Part shown: positions 12,468 through 24,700 of the stretch, one piece after another
Layout of the letters: every line of letters starts with the position of its first letter
Numbering within the stretch: position 1 is the stretch's first letter
NCBI GenBank assembly: GCA_903813345.2
Contig: CAIIXF020000009.1
Location: 38,063,759 to 38,127,758, forward strand
Length of the DNA stretch: 64,000 nucleotides
Reading direction: 5' to 3'
DNA from: Owenia fusiformis
Taxonomy: Eukaryota > Annelida > Polychaeta > Sabellida > Oweniidae
Notes under the pieces: model-generated
What the model was told of the DNA's origin: nothing
Database searches by the model: none
The model's input: the letters and a program-made list of their open reading frames with translations, nothing else
Program-made: the position numbers and the translations under genes

Positions 12468-13028
12468 TTATCCCATCGAACGAAGTTAGGAGGGATATAG
12501 GGAATGCCTCCCTCAATACGTACGTCTATACGTACGTACGTCCATCCGTCTGATTTTGTTCATATTTTGAACACATATGCCCTATGGGGGGGTAGAAGTT
12601 CTGCTTGAAAGCCGATTTTCAAATGGACGCTAATTTGGAAATGGCGGCCATTTTAGTGCTGATTTTACAGTAGTTTAGGTGCAATATGTAAACTGTAATA
12701 GCAATATGTTTTAAATGTAAATAAATTATATAGGATATAATAACGTTAGAAATGTAGATATTAAAGAAGCACATGACAGCCATCTTGAAAAAAGGTGGCC
12801 TTCACTCATTATTTTATGATTTTTGCTGTAACTCGAAAAGTAATGGAGCGATATTGTTCATATTTGGTATGTGAATACTATAAGCATGGCACACTGTCTA
12901 ACGATACTTTTGGTAGAAGGTGGCCATTTTGAAAATGGCTGCCTTTTTGCTATATACTCTTTTGAAAAAATGCCAGCCATGGCTGTTCGATAGGTTTTGC
13001 TACGCTGTGGAGTTGCTGTTGTCTAGTT
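12468..13028 (+). mobile_element. TTATCCCATCGAAC family, copy 2, short
   Basis: Same head and diverged tail as the copy at 6045, with one to two internal monomers. The empty site is visible in unit 1, where GACTTGATATTGG runs straight through near 2845. TTGA on both sides of the insert may be a 4-bp target duplication. The insertion separates the divergent gene pair and is younger than the locus duplication. Confidence 0.7.
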
Positions 13029-13154
13029 GATATTGGTCCTTTGATATGCCCTCATAAACTCTAATAGGCAACCTTATGAAACCTCATAAAGATGACCGAC
13101 ATTAACATATCATCATGTTATAAGTCTAAATAGAAGGCCTTGGAGGTTGAACTA

Positions 13155-14251
13155 CAGGGTGGTCCAAAAAAATTGGAACATTTGATAATTGAACAAAAAA
13201 ACTTTATTTTTCTTCTAAAATGCACCAAACTTTAACTGAGCATAGTTTAGTCACTTATTTATCTCATGTAAAGTTTATGGGTGCAAACAACAAAGTTAAT
13301 GCATTAAACTAGACAATGTTTGATATGACCCCTCAATTCCTGAATTACATGTTGAAGCCTGGGAATCAGTTCTGAAATGATTCATTCACCTTGCTGTTCA
13401 TTTGATTTTGTCCAAGCCATTTTGATTAAAAAATTCAGTTGAACAAACTACTTATATGTTTGCCTTGGAAGATCAAATATGTGAACACATTCAACTTTTT
13501 TACCCAAATTGATGGGTATCAAGCATATTTTGATGGCTATTGTTAGGTGTCTAACTTATTGAATATCCTCAAGAAAGAGGCCAGGGCAGTCTGTTTTGAC
13601 TGGTAAATGAGCCCCCTCCCCCTTTCTTGTTCTAATATGGATAATATTCATTGAATATATCAATATATGTATATCAATATCATAAAGGAGTTTCCCAGAA
13701 CACAAATGATATATTATATATGCTTAGAGGTGATCTTGAATAAAGCCTTGGAAATAACTGGTCAGTTTCCCCTTTACTGAAAAGTGAAAACAATGATTTT
13801 GTCACTTTAGTAGCTGTATGGGTGATGCAATCACTCACCTCTTACATGTTCTTTCTTTCCTACTCTTAAATAAAAATAATGATTTGGGATATTCTTAAGT
13901 TAACAATAACACAATAGTTTTCTAGTGAACCATAGATGTTAATACCTCTCTCTTGTCAACTAAATATGATTTTATAAAATGTGTATAGCAATCAACATGT
14001 TCATTAAAGCGTTGAAATAAAGAAAACTTGAAAAAGTAGCGGTAAAATTGATAAGTGTATATTTGAGGAAAGGGGGTCATATCAAACATTGACTAGTTTG
14101 ATGCATTAACTTTGTGGTTTGCACCTATAAACTTAACACCAGACAGATAAGTGACTGAACTATGCTCAGTAAAATTTTGGTGCATTTCAGACGAAAAATA
14201 AAGGTTTTGTGTTCAATTAACAAATGTTCCAATTTTTTTTGGACCACCCTG
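13155..14251. mobile_element. Mariner/Tc1-type non-autonomous element, 1.1 kb
   Basis: The ends are CAGGGTGGTCCAAAAAAATT and its inverse, extending as imperfect inverted repeats of about 180 bp (13155-13340, 14070-14251). A TA dinucleotide flanks each side (13153-13154, 14252-14253) and unit 1 shows the empty site near 2960. TA duplication and a CAGGGTG terminus are typical of Tc1/mariner. The interior carries no transposase frame. Confidence 0.85.
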
Positions 14252-14361
14252 TAGTTTATACATAGATTAGTTAAAAAGGCTTGTATTTATCCTGCCAATT
14301 TTTGGGGCATATCAAGAGACTTGAATCAACACTTAATTTTTTTAAAGTAATTTTGAGCAGA

Positions 14362-17300
14362 ATGGATTCTTATAGTTTACAAGATAGAAAGATTATTACA
14401 GAAAGCAAAGACTCAATAACTGAAGGAACAAATCAACAGCAAATTAAAAAATGGTATTTTATTTTACTATTTATCACATAAATAATACATTGAATAGCAC
14501 AAGTTCATTTACTTCAGAGAATTAAAAAGATTTATTAGGAAGTTTCACTGGTTATCCCAATAGCTTTACCAAGAATACCCTTGATATGTCATAAATAAAT
14601 ATGTTTCTATGTATAATTCATTGTTACCTGGGTTTTGTATTAATCATTTATAACATCATAAAAAATATAACTGTACATCCATATTGAAGGTATTCTTGAT
14701 AAAGCTGGTAACTGGTGAAATGTCGAAAATGAATATTTATAAATCTCTGAAGTAAATGAACTTGAGTCATTTAATGTAATACTTGTGCCAGAAAGATGAA
14801 TCTACACAGAAACATATAAAATAATATAATAATGTAGTATTTTATTACTATGGTTATGAAGTCAATGGATTCAGTCATTTATCTATGTAAAAATTTTAAA
14901 AACTCATTTCTTTATTATTGAACAGAATAAATAGCACAAACAGAATAAGTGGAACTATAGAAAAATAATTTGTGTATTTGATTGGAGAAGTAGCTTTACA
15001 CTGAATCAAGAATTGTAATTATCCACTGTCACTGGGGGGTATCGTGATGCAACAACACCGTGTTGTTGCATCAAGATGGCCAGACTTCCGGTGATAGATT
15101 TTCGTACGATATTTTGTTTTCCCAATTTAAACCCATTTCTAGGACGAGTTGCTCAATAATCATACACGTGCAGTTAGCCAATGATCTATATTTAAAAAAA
15201 CTCTCATTAGTATGCATGTAGCATCATCAAGAAGCGAGAAATTCGCCGTTTTAATTCCTCACTATTGATGCAACAACACCACTCTGTTTATCATCGATGA
15301 TGCAACAACACCAATGTGCTGATGCAAAAACGCCAATATAATGTATCATTGAATATCAAGCGAAACTGTTTCACGTTCTGTTTATCTCGTAGGTGTTGGT
15401 CGGGACATGAATAAAACGCGTGAGTGCGTGGTTCATGAATGAAACGTATTTTGTTTGGTTCCTTAATGTATTTGTCTTTATGTTATCAAAGTTAAAAGGA
15501 TATACAAGGTAAACAAAATACATAGGCTAAGTATTGAATCCCCGGGAGCCAACCTCATTGATATTGTATCTGAAAAATAAAGATTATTCATTTTCTAAAT
15601 TAAATCCCCTTGATTTACCGTATCGTATGGAAATTGTTTACAAAGAACTAATATAACTAGACTTTGGAAATTGAACAAGTTCAATTTCAGACTCCAGATT
15701 TGGATTTTTTAAGCCGAGTCATCCAGAAAAAGATGGATGGATGGATGAAATAGAAAGGAGGGATAGGACAGAATAGGATGGAACGATAGGAGAGAATAGA
15801 GAAGAAAGATAGGATAGAATAGCAAGGAAGGATAAGATAGGAAGGATAGGAAGGAAAGGATATGAAGGAATGGAAGGAAAGGATAGGAAGGATAGATAGA
15901 TAGGAAGGAAAGGATATGAAGGATAGATAGGAAGGAACGGATAGGGATAAAAGGGATAGGATAGGAAGGATAGGATAGAATAAGAAGGAACGATAGGATA
16001 GAATAGTAGGATAGGATAGGATAGGAAGGATGGATGGAAGGATGGATGGATTTTTCGACATTTTCTTGGCTACCCTTGACTTTCTATCAGGATACCATCA
16101 GATCGATTTTTCTCGAAATTTCAAAACGCCATAACCGGAAGTCGGATCGAAATTTGGTTTGCAGATTCTGATTCCTGAGAAAATTCTATTCTTCATTCAT
16201 AACTCAAACGTTAAATTTGGTGAATTTTATATTTTGACCTACTTTTTGGACACCATATCTCAAAAGTGGGTAAAAATACTTTCTGACGGCAAAGGGCTAA
16301 CACTATTAGAACACTCTTGGCTACATGTATACACAATTTCGAAGAATATAATTGAAGTGTAGTGTCAGAATCACAAAAATAAGGAAAACTTTTGAATTTG
16401 ACCTAGATTTTGACCTAGACATTTTTGTGTCCAAATTTTGAAGCTAGATTGCTTTTGAGGTACCCTTCATTTAAAGGCTTTCATTAAATTAAGCTGTACT
16501 CGGTCGTATATATGTCGTATTTTACACTTCAAAAAAATATTTTTTCCCTTTGACTTAACATGGGGCACCAAAGGAGCACGTGGGTTATCGCAAACAATTT
16601 CAGAAGGTTATATCTTGGATTATGACTATTTTCTAACAATGAAGACAAGTTTATCTTTTAGATCAATTCATTATCTCAAAGAAAATTATGCACAGTAATA
16701 ATAAATTCAAACAAACTGAGAGATATTTAACTAGCAATTAACCCATCAACACACTTTTAACCCCAATTTTGAAGATGTTGACCCCATTTTCGCCAAAAAT
16801 GCAATCATTTTTTACAATGTTTAATGCATTACTATTCTTTATTTTGATGTATCAAATAGTTCTTGAAAGAAAAACTGAATTGCATTAAGATAAGTGTTCC
16901 CCATGTTATTTCTCCATTGAAAAATCTCATGCTATCCATTGGTTTCAATTCATTTTGGTCATCCAAATTGAATATCTTTAAAGTCCCTGGAGCAATCAAA
17001 TTTTCCCTTTAGGAAATCGAACATGTCTCAAAGCACATTCTAATTATGCATTCAACAATATAATAATAGGTTGCATTTTTGGTGAAAATTAGGTCAACAT
17101 TTTTGAAAAAGTATGTTGATTGCTCCATTGCCCCTTCAATATCACTTAGGTCTGATTAACTAAATTATCATTATATATACTTTTCTTGAAGATAATGAAT
17201 GGATCTAAAAGATACACCCATGTTCATGATCAGAAAATATTCATAATTCAAGTTAGAATCGTTTGAAATTGATTATGATAACCTACGTGCTCCTTTTAGA

Positions 17301-19862
17301 GCGATTTTGAGTTTTCAAAACGCCATAACTTCCGATGAGTGTAGGTTTAATGATATTGCAGTTATACAATGCTATTATATAGAGGTTATTTACTGAGAGG
17401 GATTCAATATTGGTTTTATTCCGGGACACATTATGATATTTCCCGAGGGCCCAGGGGGAATCTGGGATTACTGTACCCCTATTAATTTACCTTTTCGGGA
17501 CCTAAATCCTATTACCTACCTTTTTACTCAATCGGGGAGAACAAATCCAGAGAACAATACTTCTACATGTGCGCCGTGCAAGATTTCCAATAGCTCGTCG
17601 TGTTTACCGAGAACGAAAGATGTTTCCCCACCATTTTGAATGATACTAACTGGTATCAGGGTCATCAAACTATGGAACAGGGGTTTATGATAATAGATTG
17701 GGTTACTATAGCTTGCAATGTTAAAGGTGATTGAACTATGTTATAAAACAACTTCCAGTACATTATGATATTTAAAAGTATAAATTTTTGAAAATACATA
17801 TAAAGAATCTTCGCCCGCAGGACGTGTATTTTGAATGCCTGAGAAGAACGCAAATGGGTACTGGCCCAGTGTTGCAATAGTAGCATTTAAAAATCTGTTC
17901 CTCTCGAGATTTATGGTCTTCTGAAATTATACTATTAATTGGTGTTGTTGCATCATTGCTCAAATCTAGAGGAGTGTTGTTGCATCTTCGGTTTGGTGTT
18001 GTTGCATCAATAGTGAGGAACTAAAACCGTGAACTTCTTGCTTCTTGATGATGATACATGTATACTAATGACAGTTTCTTTAAATATAGATCGTGCGCTA
18101 ACTTCACGTGTATGGTTATTGAGAAACTCGTCCTAGAAATGGGTTTAAATTGGGGAAACAACATATCGTACGAAAATCTATCACCGGAAGTCTGGCCATC
18201 TTGATGCAACAACACGGTGTTGTTGCATCACGATACCCCCCAGTGACTGTGGGGGCCCGTGTTTGGGCCTTGAGTATACATTTGGATTGATACATCTAAA
18301 TTTATAATGTTGATCAAGAAAAATCATCTTGCATAGTCATCTCTGTTATTCAGAACTTTATTATATCTGTATTTTTTATATTGAATGTCTCCTATATTTT
18401 CAGGTTTGTGATTTGTGTCTTGATACTCTTAGCACTTGTCTTCCTTGCACTGATTATCCTCATTGTGGCCATATTCCTTGTTCTTACTGCACTCAAGGAC
18501 TCTGGAGATAACAAAAGTAAGTCAATGACTATAAAAGTATCAATTAAAAGCCAAATACTTGTATGTTATAACACCAATCTACCATAACTTATGTAGTGAC
18601 AGTTAATACAGTTAGTTTTGAAAATTTAATCAGGGTAACAAATCTCTATGTTTATTGTCATTTATATATTCAAGTTGCTCCGTCAAATGGTCCAAAGGAA
18701 CAATGTGCGTATGTCCCACCAAATATCACAAACAAAGCAGGGCTAGGTCGCTTCAAGTTCTTCAATGCTCTTTTGGACTGTACCTACCCCCCAAAGACCA
18801 AGGTCAAACACTTGAAGGACTTTGTCAAGGATTTAGACAGTGCAGATAATTGTGAGGTCTTCTACCCTCTGAAGGTATGTAACATATAACATTATTAAAA
18901 CACAACTAGACCAACACCAGTTTTCTCATTTTGTAAAACAAGGTGCTAGTTTTATGATAACTTGTGTCTTTTTCTGTATGTTACCTTTAGGTTGCTGCTG
19001 AGAATCGGTTGTATGTGATCATCGGATGTGACAGTGTTATCAGTCTTGAAATAGCTAGAGGGAGAATGGATGATGAGCTAGTATGTACTGTTCAGCCCAT
19101 AATGGATTACAATGATTTCATGAATCACACCCTTGGTTTGGAAATTCCTGAAGATTTCTTTTACCCAAGAGATGACCTAAAATGTGAACCCTTGTTTGGA
19201 ATACTTCGAACTATCAATTATCCAGTTGGTAAAAATGAATTTTCTTTCTAAAGGAAAAATAGTTGTGTCCACTCGAGCATATTCAAATAATATTCTCCTA
19301 TAATGGTTAACGACATGCATAAACCTGCAGTTAAATTCTTGCAACTTTGTGTACCTGCATAAATATCTAGAAAATGATTCATGACTCATTATTTGAATTA
19401 ATATTTCTGACTCCAGGTGCTAGTTATGATGACATCTTGGACTCTTGGAGAACTAGGGGTCGATACAACATAATGAAGACCAAAGTTACTCAAGCTGATC
19501 CTTCAAATGTTGAAGTCTTTCACTATGTGGGAGAGACAAAGGTACCCACAATATGTTGATATCATCAACATAACTTTGAACAAAACTATTCTTTAAAAAT
19601 AATTTTCTAAATTCAGATAAAAATGATAACACTTATACTTCATTATGATTGTATTGATTAGAAAAAAACTAATTTTCACATCTGTGATACCATCTAAATG
19701 TTCCATTTCCATTAATTGTAGACTCTGGTGTTGCGAGTGTGGGATTCTCCTCAGCAACTTGATAAGCTCCTATTTACAAGTAATTGGGGCATCATACATG
19801 ACATCACATCTGGCATCAATCATGAGATACAAGCATTGATCCACTTGGACTGTCTGTGTTAG
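14362..19862 (+). CDS. Unrecognised type II single-pass membrane protein, intact plus-strand copy (six exons, 302 aa)
   Basis: Exons: 14362-14453, 18404-18516, 18675-18874, 18991-19228, 19417-19541 and 19722-19862 (92, 113, 200, 238, 125 and 141 nt), all GT-AG with compatible phases; TAG stop at 19860-19862. The protein starts MDSYSLQDRK, has a Gln/Lys-rich cytoplasmic tail of about 30 residues, a membrane helix at about residues 32-58, and an ectodomain with cysteines at the same places as the gene at 667-2822. Exon 1 differs most from that gene, while exons 3 and 4 are very similar. Intron 1 (3.95 kb) contains a complete 3.2 kb transposon. A polyadenylation signal follows at 20287. Function unknown; exact agreement of exon structure with the paralogue makes the model reliable. 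Confidence 0.82.
15718..16056. repeat. Purine-rich GGATA/GGAAGGATA microsatellite
   Basis: About 340 bases of imperfect GGATA, GGAAGGATA and GGATGGAT units with almost no pyrimidine clusters. The long frame on the opposite strand is only the Ser/Pro/Leu-rich translation of this repeat. It follows a phrase (GACTCCAGATTTGG) that recurs at 43924 and 44975. Confidence 0.8.
16555..17310. mobile_element. Nested palindromic element inside the 3.2 kb transposon
   Basis: Bases 16570-16690 (AAGGAGCACGTGGGTTATCG onward) are the imperfect inverse of 17190-17310 (ending ACCTACGTGCTCCTTTTAGA), and inner stretches 16740-16830 and 17045-17130 also pair. The whole is a foldback of about 750 bp. I could not fix a target duplication. 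Confidence 0.55.
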
Positions 19863-20286
19863 ATTCAACTTCATAAAAAATATAAATGGAGCAAAATAAG
19901 ATTTTGCGAAATGGTCATTCAATGCTCTTGCGAGGTGCAAGAATGAAAATCACAAATTGACAGAATTATATATAGTACAGATACATAACGGAGTATGATT
20001 ATTACTGACTTAAATTTGAATATTTAGTGATAGATAATGTCTACTTGCATGTCAGCTATAATGTGACATTATATAATTATAAGACAATATAAGTCCCTAT
20101 TGTCAGCTGGTTATCATTCCTCAAACATAAAAGGATATAGGACACTGAAGGTGGAAGACTACTGCTTTACCTCTTTTGATATCTTCTTTATACATGTTCA
20201 GTATGCTAGCTTTTGAATTCTTTTATATATGTATATCTGAAATCCATTTGTGCAGTCATGTCATAGTGAAACAACAAATTGTGACT

Positions 20287-20292
20287 AATAAA
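20287..20292 (+). terminator. Polyadenylation signal of the plus-strand membrane-protein gene
   Basis: A canonical AATAAA lies about 425 bases after the stop codon at 19862, followed by a T-rich stretch (TTTGTTTTGTTATATG). Confidence 0.6.
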
Positions 20293-20361
20293 GTTCAATA
20301 CAATTATCAGAGGTTTGTTTTGTTATATGATTTCTTTATTATTTACTCACAATAACCAAGT

Positions 20362-21082
20362 CACCCTTGGTATATGCAGCTAACGAAAATTGACCGGTAC
20401 GGGTCAAAAGCTGGACCGGTACGGGTTAACGGTTTTATTTGAATTTAAAACAGCCATAACTTGCTCAATATTGACTTCCTCGTGTCTAATTTGAAATATA
20501 TGATGCCTCCCGATGCTTTTAAGTACCCCAATTTTTCTTGTGAGTTTCAATGACGCACATTTGATTTTATAAAAAATGCCAAACTTTGTGACAAAGAATT
20601 TCATCCTGCTTGCAGCGAGAAGACGGACCGGTTCTATTGCCCCAAACCGGGGCGTCTTCTCGCTGCAAGCAGGAGGAAATTCTTTGTCACAAACAAAGTT
20701 TGGCATTTTTTATAAAATCAAACGCGCGTCATTGAAACTCACAAGATGTAAATAGCATGTCATTTACATCATACCTTGATGGGGAAAAATAGATCTTATA
20801 TGTTAGAAGTACTAAATAAAAGTTATCGTGAAAATGAGACAGTCGTTCTCGAGAGAAAAGAGCATAAATGCGCATTTAGAGAGTTTTGGTCCGTTTAAAA
20901 ATCTGTAAAAAATTGGGGTACTCAAAAGCATCGGGAGGCATCATATATTTCAAATTAGATACGAGGAAGTCAATATTGAGCAAGTTATGGCTGTTTTAAA
21001 TTCAAATAAAACCGTTAACCCGTACCAGTCCAGCTTTTGACCCGTACCGGTCAATTTTCGTTAGCTGCGTATACCAAGGGTG
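20362..21082. mobile_element. 721-bp palindromic transposon, CAC ends and CAAGT target duplication
   Basis: The ends are CACCCTTGGTATATGCAGC and the inverse GCTGCGTATACCAAGGGTG. CAAGT occurs immediately outside both (20357-20361, 21083-21087). The outer arms (about 20362-20540 and 20900-21082) enclose a second, nested inverted pair (about 20541-20634 and 20649-20745) containing a CTTCTCGCTGCAAGCAGGA palindrome. There is no coding capacity. It fits the same CAC/5-bp class as the element at 15030. Confidence 0.8.
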
Positions 21083-21087
21083 CAAGT

Positions 21088-21713
21088 GCTACAAACATTA
21101 ATTCGAAAGTTAGATATTCCTAAACATATCCTAAATAATACTGTAGGGGGTCACTAATGTACGGTTTGATGTTTAGAGGTTTTGGAACACTGTGATAAAG
21201 TATACTGATTTTTAATAAGTGAGAATATGGATGAAGAATACCATATTTTATTCTCATTTTGATTTACCTAAAGTGGGTCCTAGTTTTGTTCTCTGCCCCT
21301 TGTGTGAAATGTGAATATGTTGTGGACTATTATCAATATAGGGGAAATGAGTTGATTTCAATTCTGAACAAGTGGTCTAAGTTCAGTCTTAATTTTTCAG
21401 ACAGACCGTGTTTGATATTTACAGTGCTCATGAGTTCTAGAATTTTGAGCTTTGTTTATTTCAACCATACCAATCCCAATCATCAGGGACACAATCCCAG
21501 TTTGTTTTCGAGCCTTTGAGGCATTGAATACTTTCTTACTGTCTTAGGCAATATAAAATATTCATGATTTACTGAAATTGTTTTCCAGGAAAAAAACTGT
21601 TGTAAGGTATAATATTGAATTTTAAATCCCCAAAATAAAGTTGAACTCAAATGTACCCAAGTTTCAGTATCAAGTGTGACTGAAATTTAAACTCTTTGCT
21701 ATTTAAATTTCAG
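21088..21713. other. Spacer upstream of the first recognised MEI1-like exon
   Basis: AT-rich with no exon I can support. The N-terminal half expected for a MEI1-type protein is not found here or further left. Confidence 0.4.
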
Positions 21714-24700
21714 TTGTGATGAGTTACACCAAAGTGTGGATACCTTCCTCTTGAAGGTCTGTCTTACTCTCCTTGATGATGGGTATACACAAAATAACAG
21801 CTCCCTGACAAAAGAGACACCAATGGCTTCTGAACTTACAGATCTTCTACAAAATGGCTTGCCCATTGTCAAAGGTGTGAGAAGTTTCTACATTCACGGA
21901 TAAAATAATACTACAGTACTAAGCTAAATGCAATTTGATAATTTCTCATTCCGTTTTTGGTATATGTATTTTTTATTAAAGCTAGATCAGAGCATTTTAA
22001 ATGCATTCTTACAATTTATTTTTGACACAATAATGTTTTCTATATGTTTTAGTGTTGTGACAATATCTGCATGGGTAGCTCATATATGAAATATACACAA
22101 CAGCCTTTTAGATCCTTGATTAACATGAGTTTTACCTCATTGTTCAAATATTTGTATATTTTGAAATTATGAAAATATTAATTGAAGCTCTTGCCCTAGT
22201 CACAAGACTGCCACCTCTACTTCCACCTGCCTCTTTATCTTATATAATGCCATTATGGCGATTATGCATTATTGTATATTGTATATGTATTCAATTGAAA
22301 TAAATAAATAATAATAAATAAAAAACTGAAGCTCTTAGAGCATTTTTACAATTAGTTTTGGAATTAAAAGCCAATGTCTGCATGTAGGCTACAAGTTAAA
22401 TTGTACATGGTCTAGTATCTAAAATTACTCTCTTTTGATATCATCCATTAAGTGCATGTCTCATGAAATGCAAACAGATACCTTTTCAGAAAAAAACAAC
22501 AAAAATGATTTATGAGCTCAATATGTGAATTAATGCAATTAAAAAGTTAAAGGGGACAAATAAACTTATTCCTTAGAGCAAAAGGTCTCGACAACAAAAG
22601 TACTTTTGTCATATTGTGATTAATGTCTAATATAATTAGCTTGCTTTTTTTATTCAAAGTTAAAAAACACATTTGCACTTAACAGTCTATTTTGAACATT
22701 TGTACTTTAAACCTTCTCTTTTTACAAGTGATGCTGCCAAAAGTGACCCTTATGCAAAATGATATTTCAATTCTACAGAATGAGAAGCAATAATAAGAAT
22801 ATTGTAAAATAGATGATTCTGAGTCTTGAGGCTTATATAAATATGTATTATGAGTCTTCCACAGATTAAATGCCTAAAAGTGATACTGATATATTTTATT
22901 CATACAGTTACTTCATCCTTGGGTTATGGTACATAAAACAAAATGCATAATAAAGCACTACTTCTAGTATATAATTTAACTATTTTAAACACTTGGTATT
23001 CACTACCTCTGCAATACCTGCCTAGAGGTAATGAAGATAGATATGAAAGGTCGCTTTTTTATACAAGGTAATAAATCATATACATATTCAATTGGAATCA
23101 CAAAAAGAGATCAAGGGCTTCAAATAAATAAAAATGAAAATTCTTATCTGGCCATGAGTGAACCAAAAGAGCTAGTGTTATTTCATTCCTTTTCACATTG
23201 TTTCAGGGTCTTTCAGGGAGACATTGTGTTTGCTGTGTCAGCAGGTAGATCACAATGAAGCCAATGGGGACCAGGTATTCTCGTCAGCTCAATACAGCCT
23301 CATCACATTATTATATGTAGCTGTGTATTATGGAGACAGGTACATAATCTATAGTTTATACTACAAAAGTAGTGCTTAAGTAGGCACTGAACAATGATAA
23401 AAAAACTGGTCAATTTGAACAGTGATTGATGACAAATATAGTATTGTGCTAGTGTCTTTGATGATCATACAACGTTGATAATGATTATTGCACCATCTTT
23501 TGATTAATTCATGTAGAAAAAGAATAAGAGTACTTTTTGAATAGATGGATGGACCGTGTGAGTCAAATTCATGTTATGTGGTCTCTCTTTGTTGTAGCTT
23601 GGAGCTGATGGACCACCTACTTGCAGCCTTAGACACATTTATCTGTCTCCACCCACAACTCTTCCACCTACCTGCTATTGTTCTGCAGTATCTCTTGGTT
23701 TTGTATTCTGTAAGCATGTTTTCACCTCTTTGGAAAAGCACTTATTTTCACCTCTTTGAAAGCACATGTTTTCACCTCTTGAAAAGCCCATGTTTTTACC
23801 TCTTTGGAAAAGCACTTATTTTCACCTCTTTGAAAGCACATGTTTTCACCTCTTGAAAAGTACATGTTTTCACCTCTTTAGAAAAGCACTTATTACATTT
23901 TTTCCATTCTTGAAAAGCACATGTTTTCACCTCTTTTGGAAAACACACATTTTACCTCTTAAAAAGTACATGTTTTCACCTCTTTTAAAAAGCACATGTT
24001 TTCACCTCTTTTGGAAAGCACAATACTTTCACCTCTTTTGAAAAGCACATGTTTTCAGCTCTTTTGAAAAGCACCTGTTTTCACCTCTTGAAAAGCACAT
24101 GTTTTCACCTCTTTTGAAAAACACATGTTTTCACCCCTTGAAAAGCACATGTTTTCACCCCTTGAAAAGCACATGTTTTCACCTCTTGGAAAGCACTCGT
24201 TTTCACCTCTTGAAAATCACGTTTTCACCTCTTTAGAAAAGCTCATGTTTCTCCCTCTTGAAAATCATGATGAGTTCACAAGGGGGATAGTAGAGTTCAG
24301 TCAGTGCCCCCCCCCCCCTCCAGATATGTCATTATCCCATCGAACGAAGTTCGGAGGGATATAGGGAACGCCTCCGTCCGTCCGTCCGTCTGTCCGTCCG
24401 TACGTACGTACGTACGTCCGTCCGGGCAATAACTCAAATACCGTTGGCCTGATTTTGTTCATATTTTGTACACATATACCCTATGGGGGTAGAAGTTCTG
24501 CTTAAAAGCCGATTTTCAAAATGGCCGCTCATTTCAAAATGGCGGCCATTTTAGTGCCGAATTTACAGTAATTTAGGTGCAATATGTAAAACTGTAATAG
24601 CAATATGTTTTAGATGTAAAAAAATTATATAGAACACTAATAAAGCTAGAAATGTAGATATTAAAAAAGCACATGGCAGCCATCTTGAAAAATGGCGGCC

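Larger units (their letters stand above)
15030..18245. mobile_element. 3.2 kb DNA transposon with CAC ends, 5-bp target duplication and 13-bp subterminal repeats
   Basis: Inverted arms of about 300 bp begin CACTGGGGGGTATCGTGATG. The flanks are the identical 5-mer ACTGT (15025-15029, 18246-18250). Within the arms the 13-mer GATGCAACAACAC or its complement occurs at 15046, 15060, 15267, 15299, 17942, 17974, 17996, 18203 and 18217, some as back-to-back palindromes. The interior holds a purine microsatellite and a nested palindrome but no transposase. CAC termini with 5-bp duplications resemble Transib/ProtoRAG elements (inference). It lies in intron 1 of the plus-strand membrane-protein gene. 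Confidence 0.8.

Noticed and set aside
15687-16061. 124-codon Ser/Pro/Leu frame on the minus strand
   Set aside because: Complement of the GGATA purine microsatellite.
23545-24364. Phe/Ser/His-rich open frames
   Set aside because: They run through the CATGTTTTCACCTCTT minisatellite; only 23598-23709 is a credible exon.
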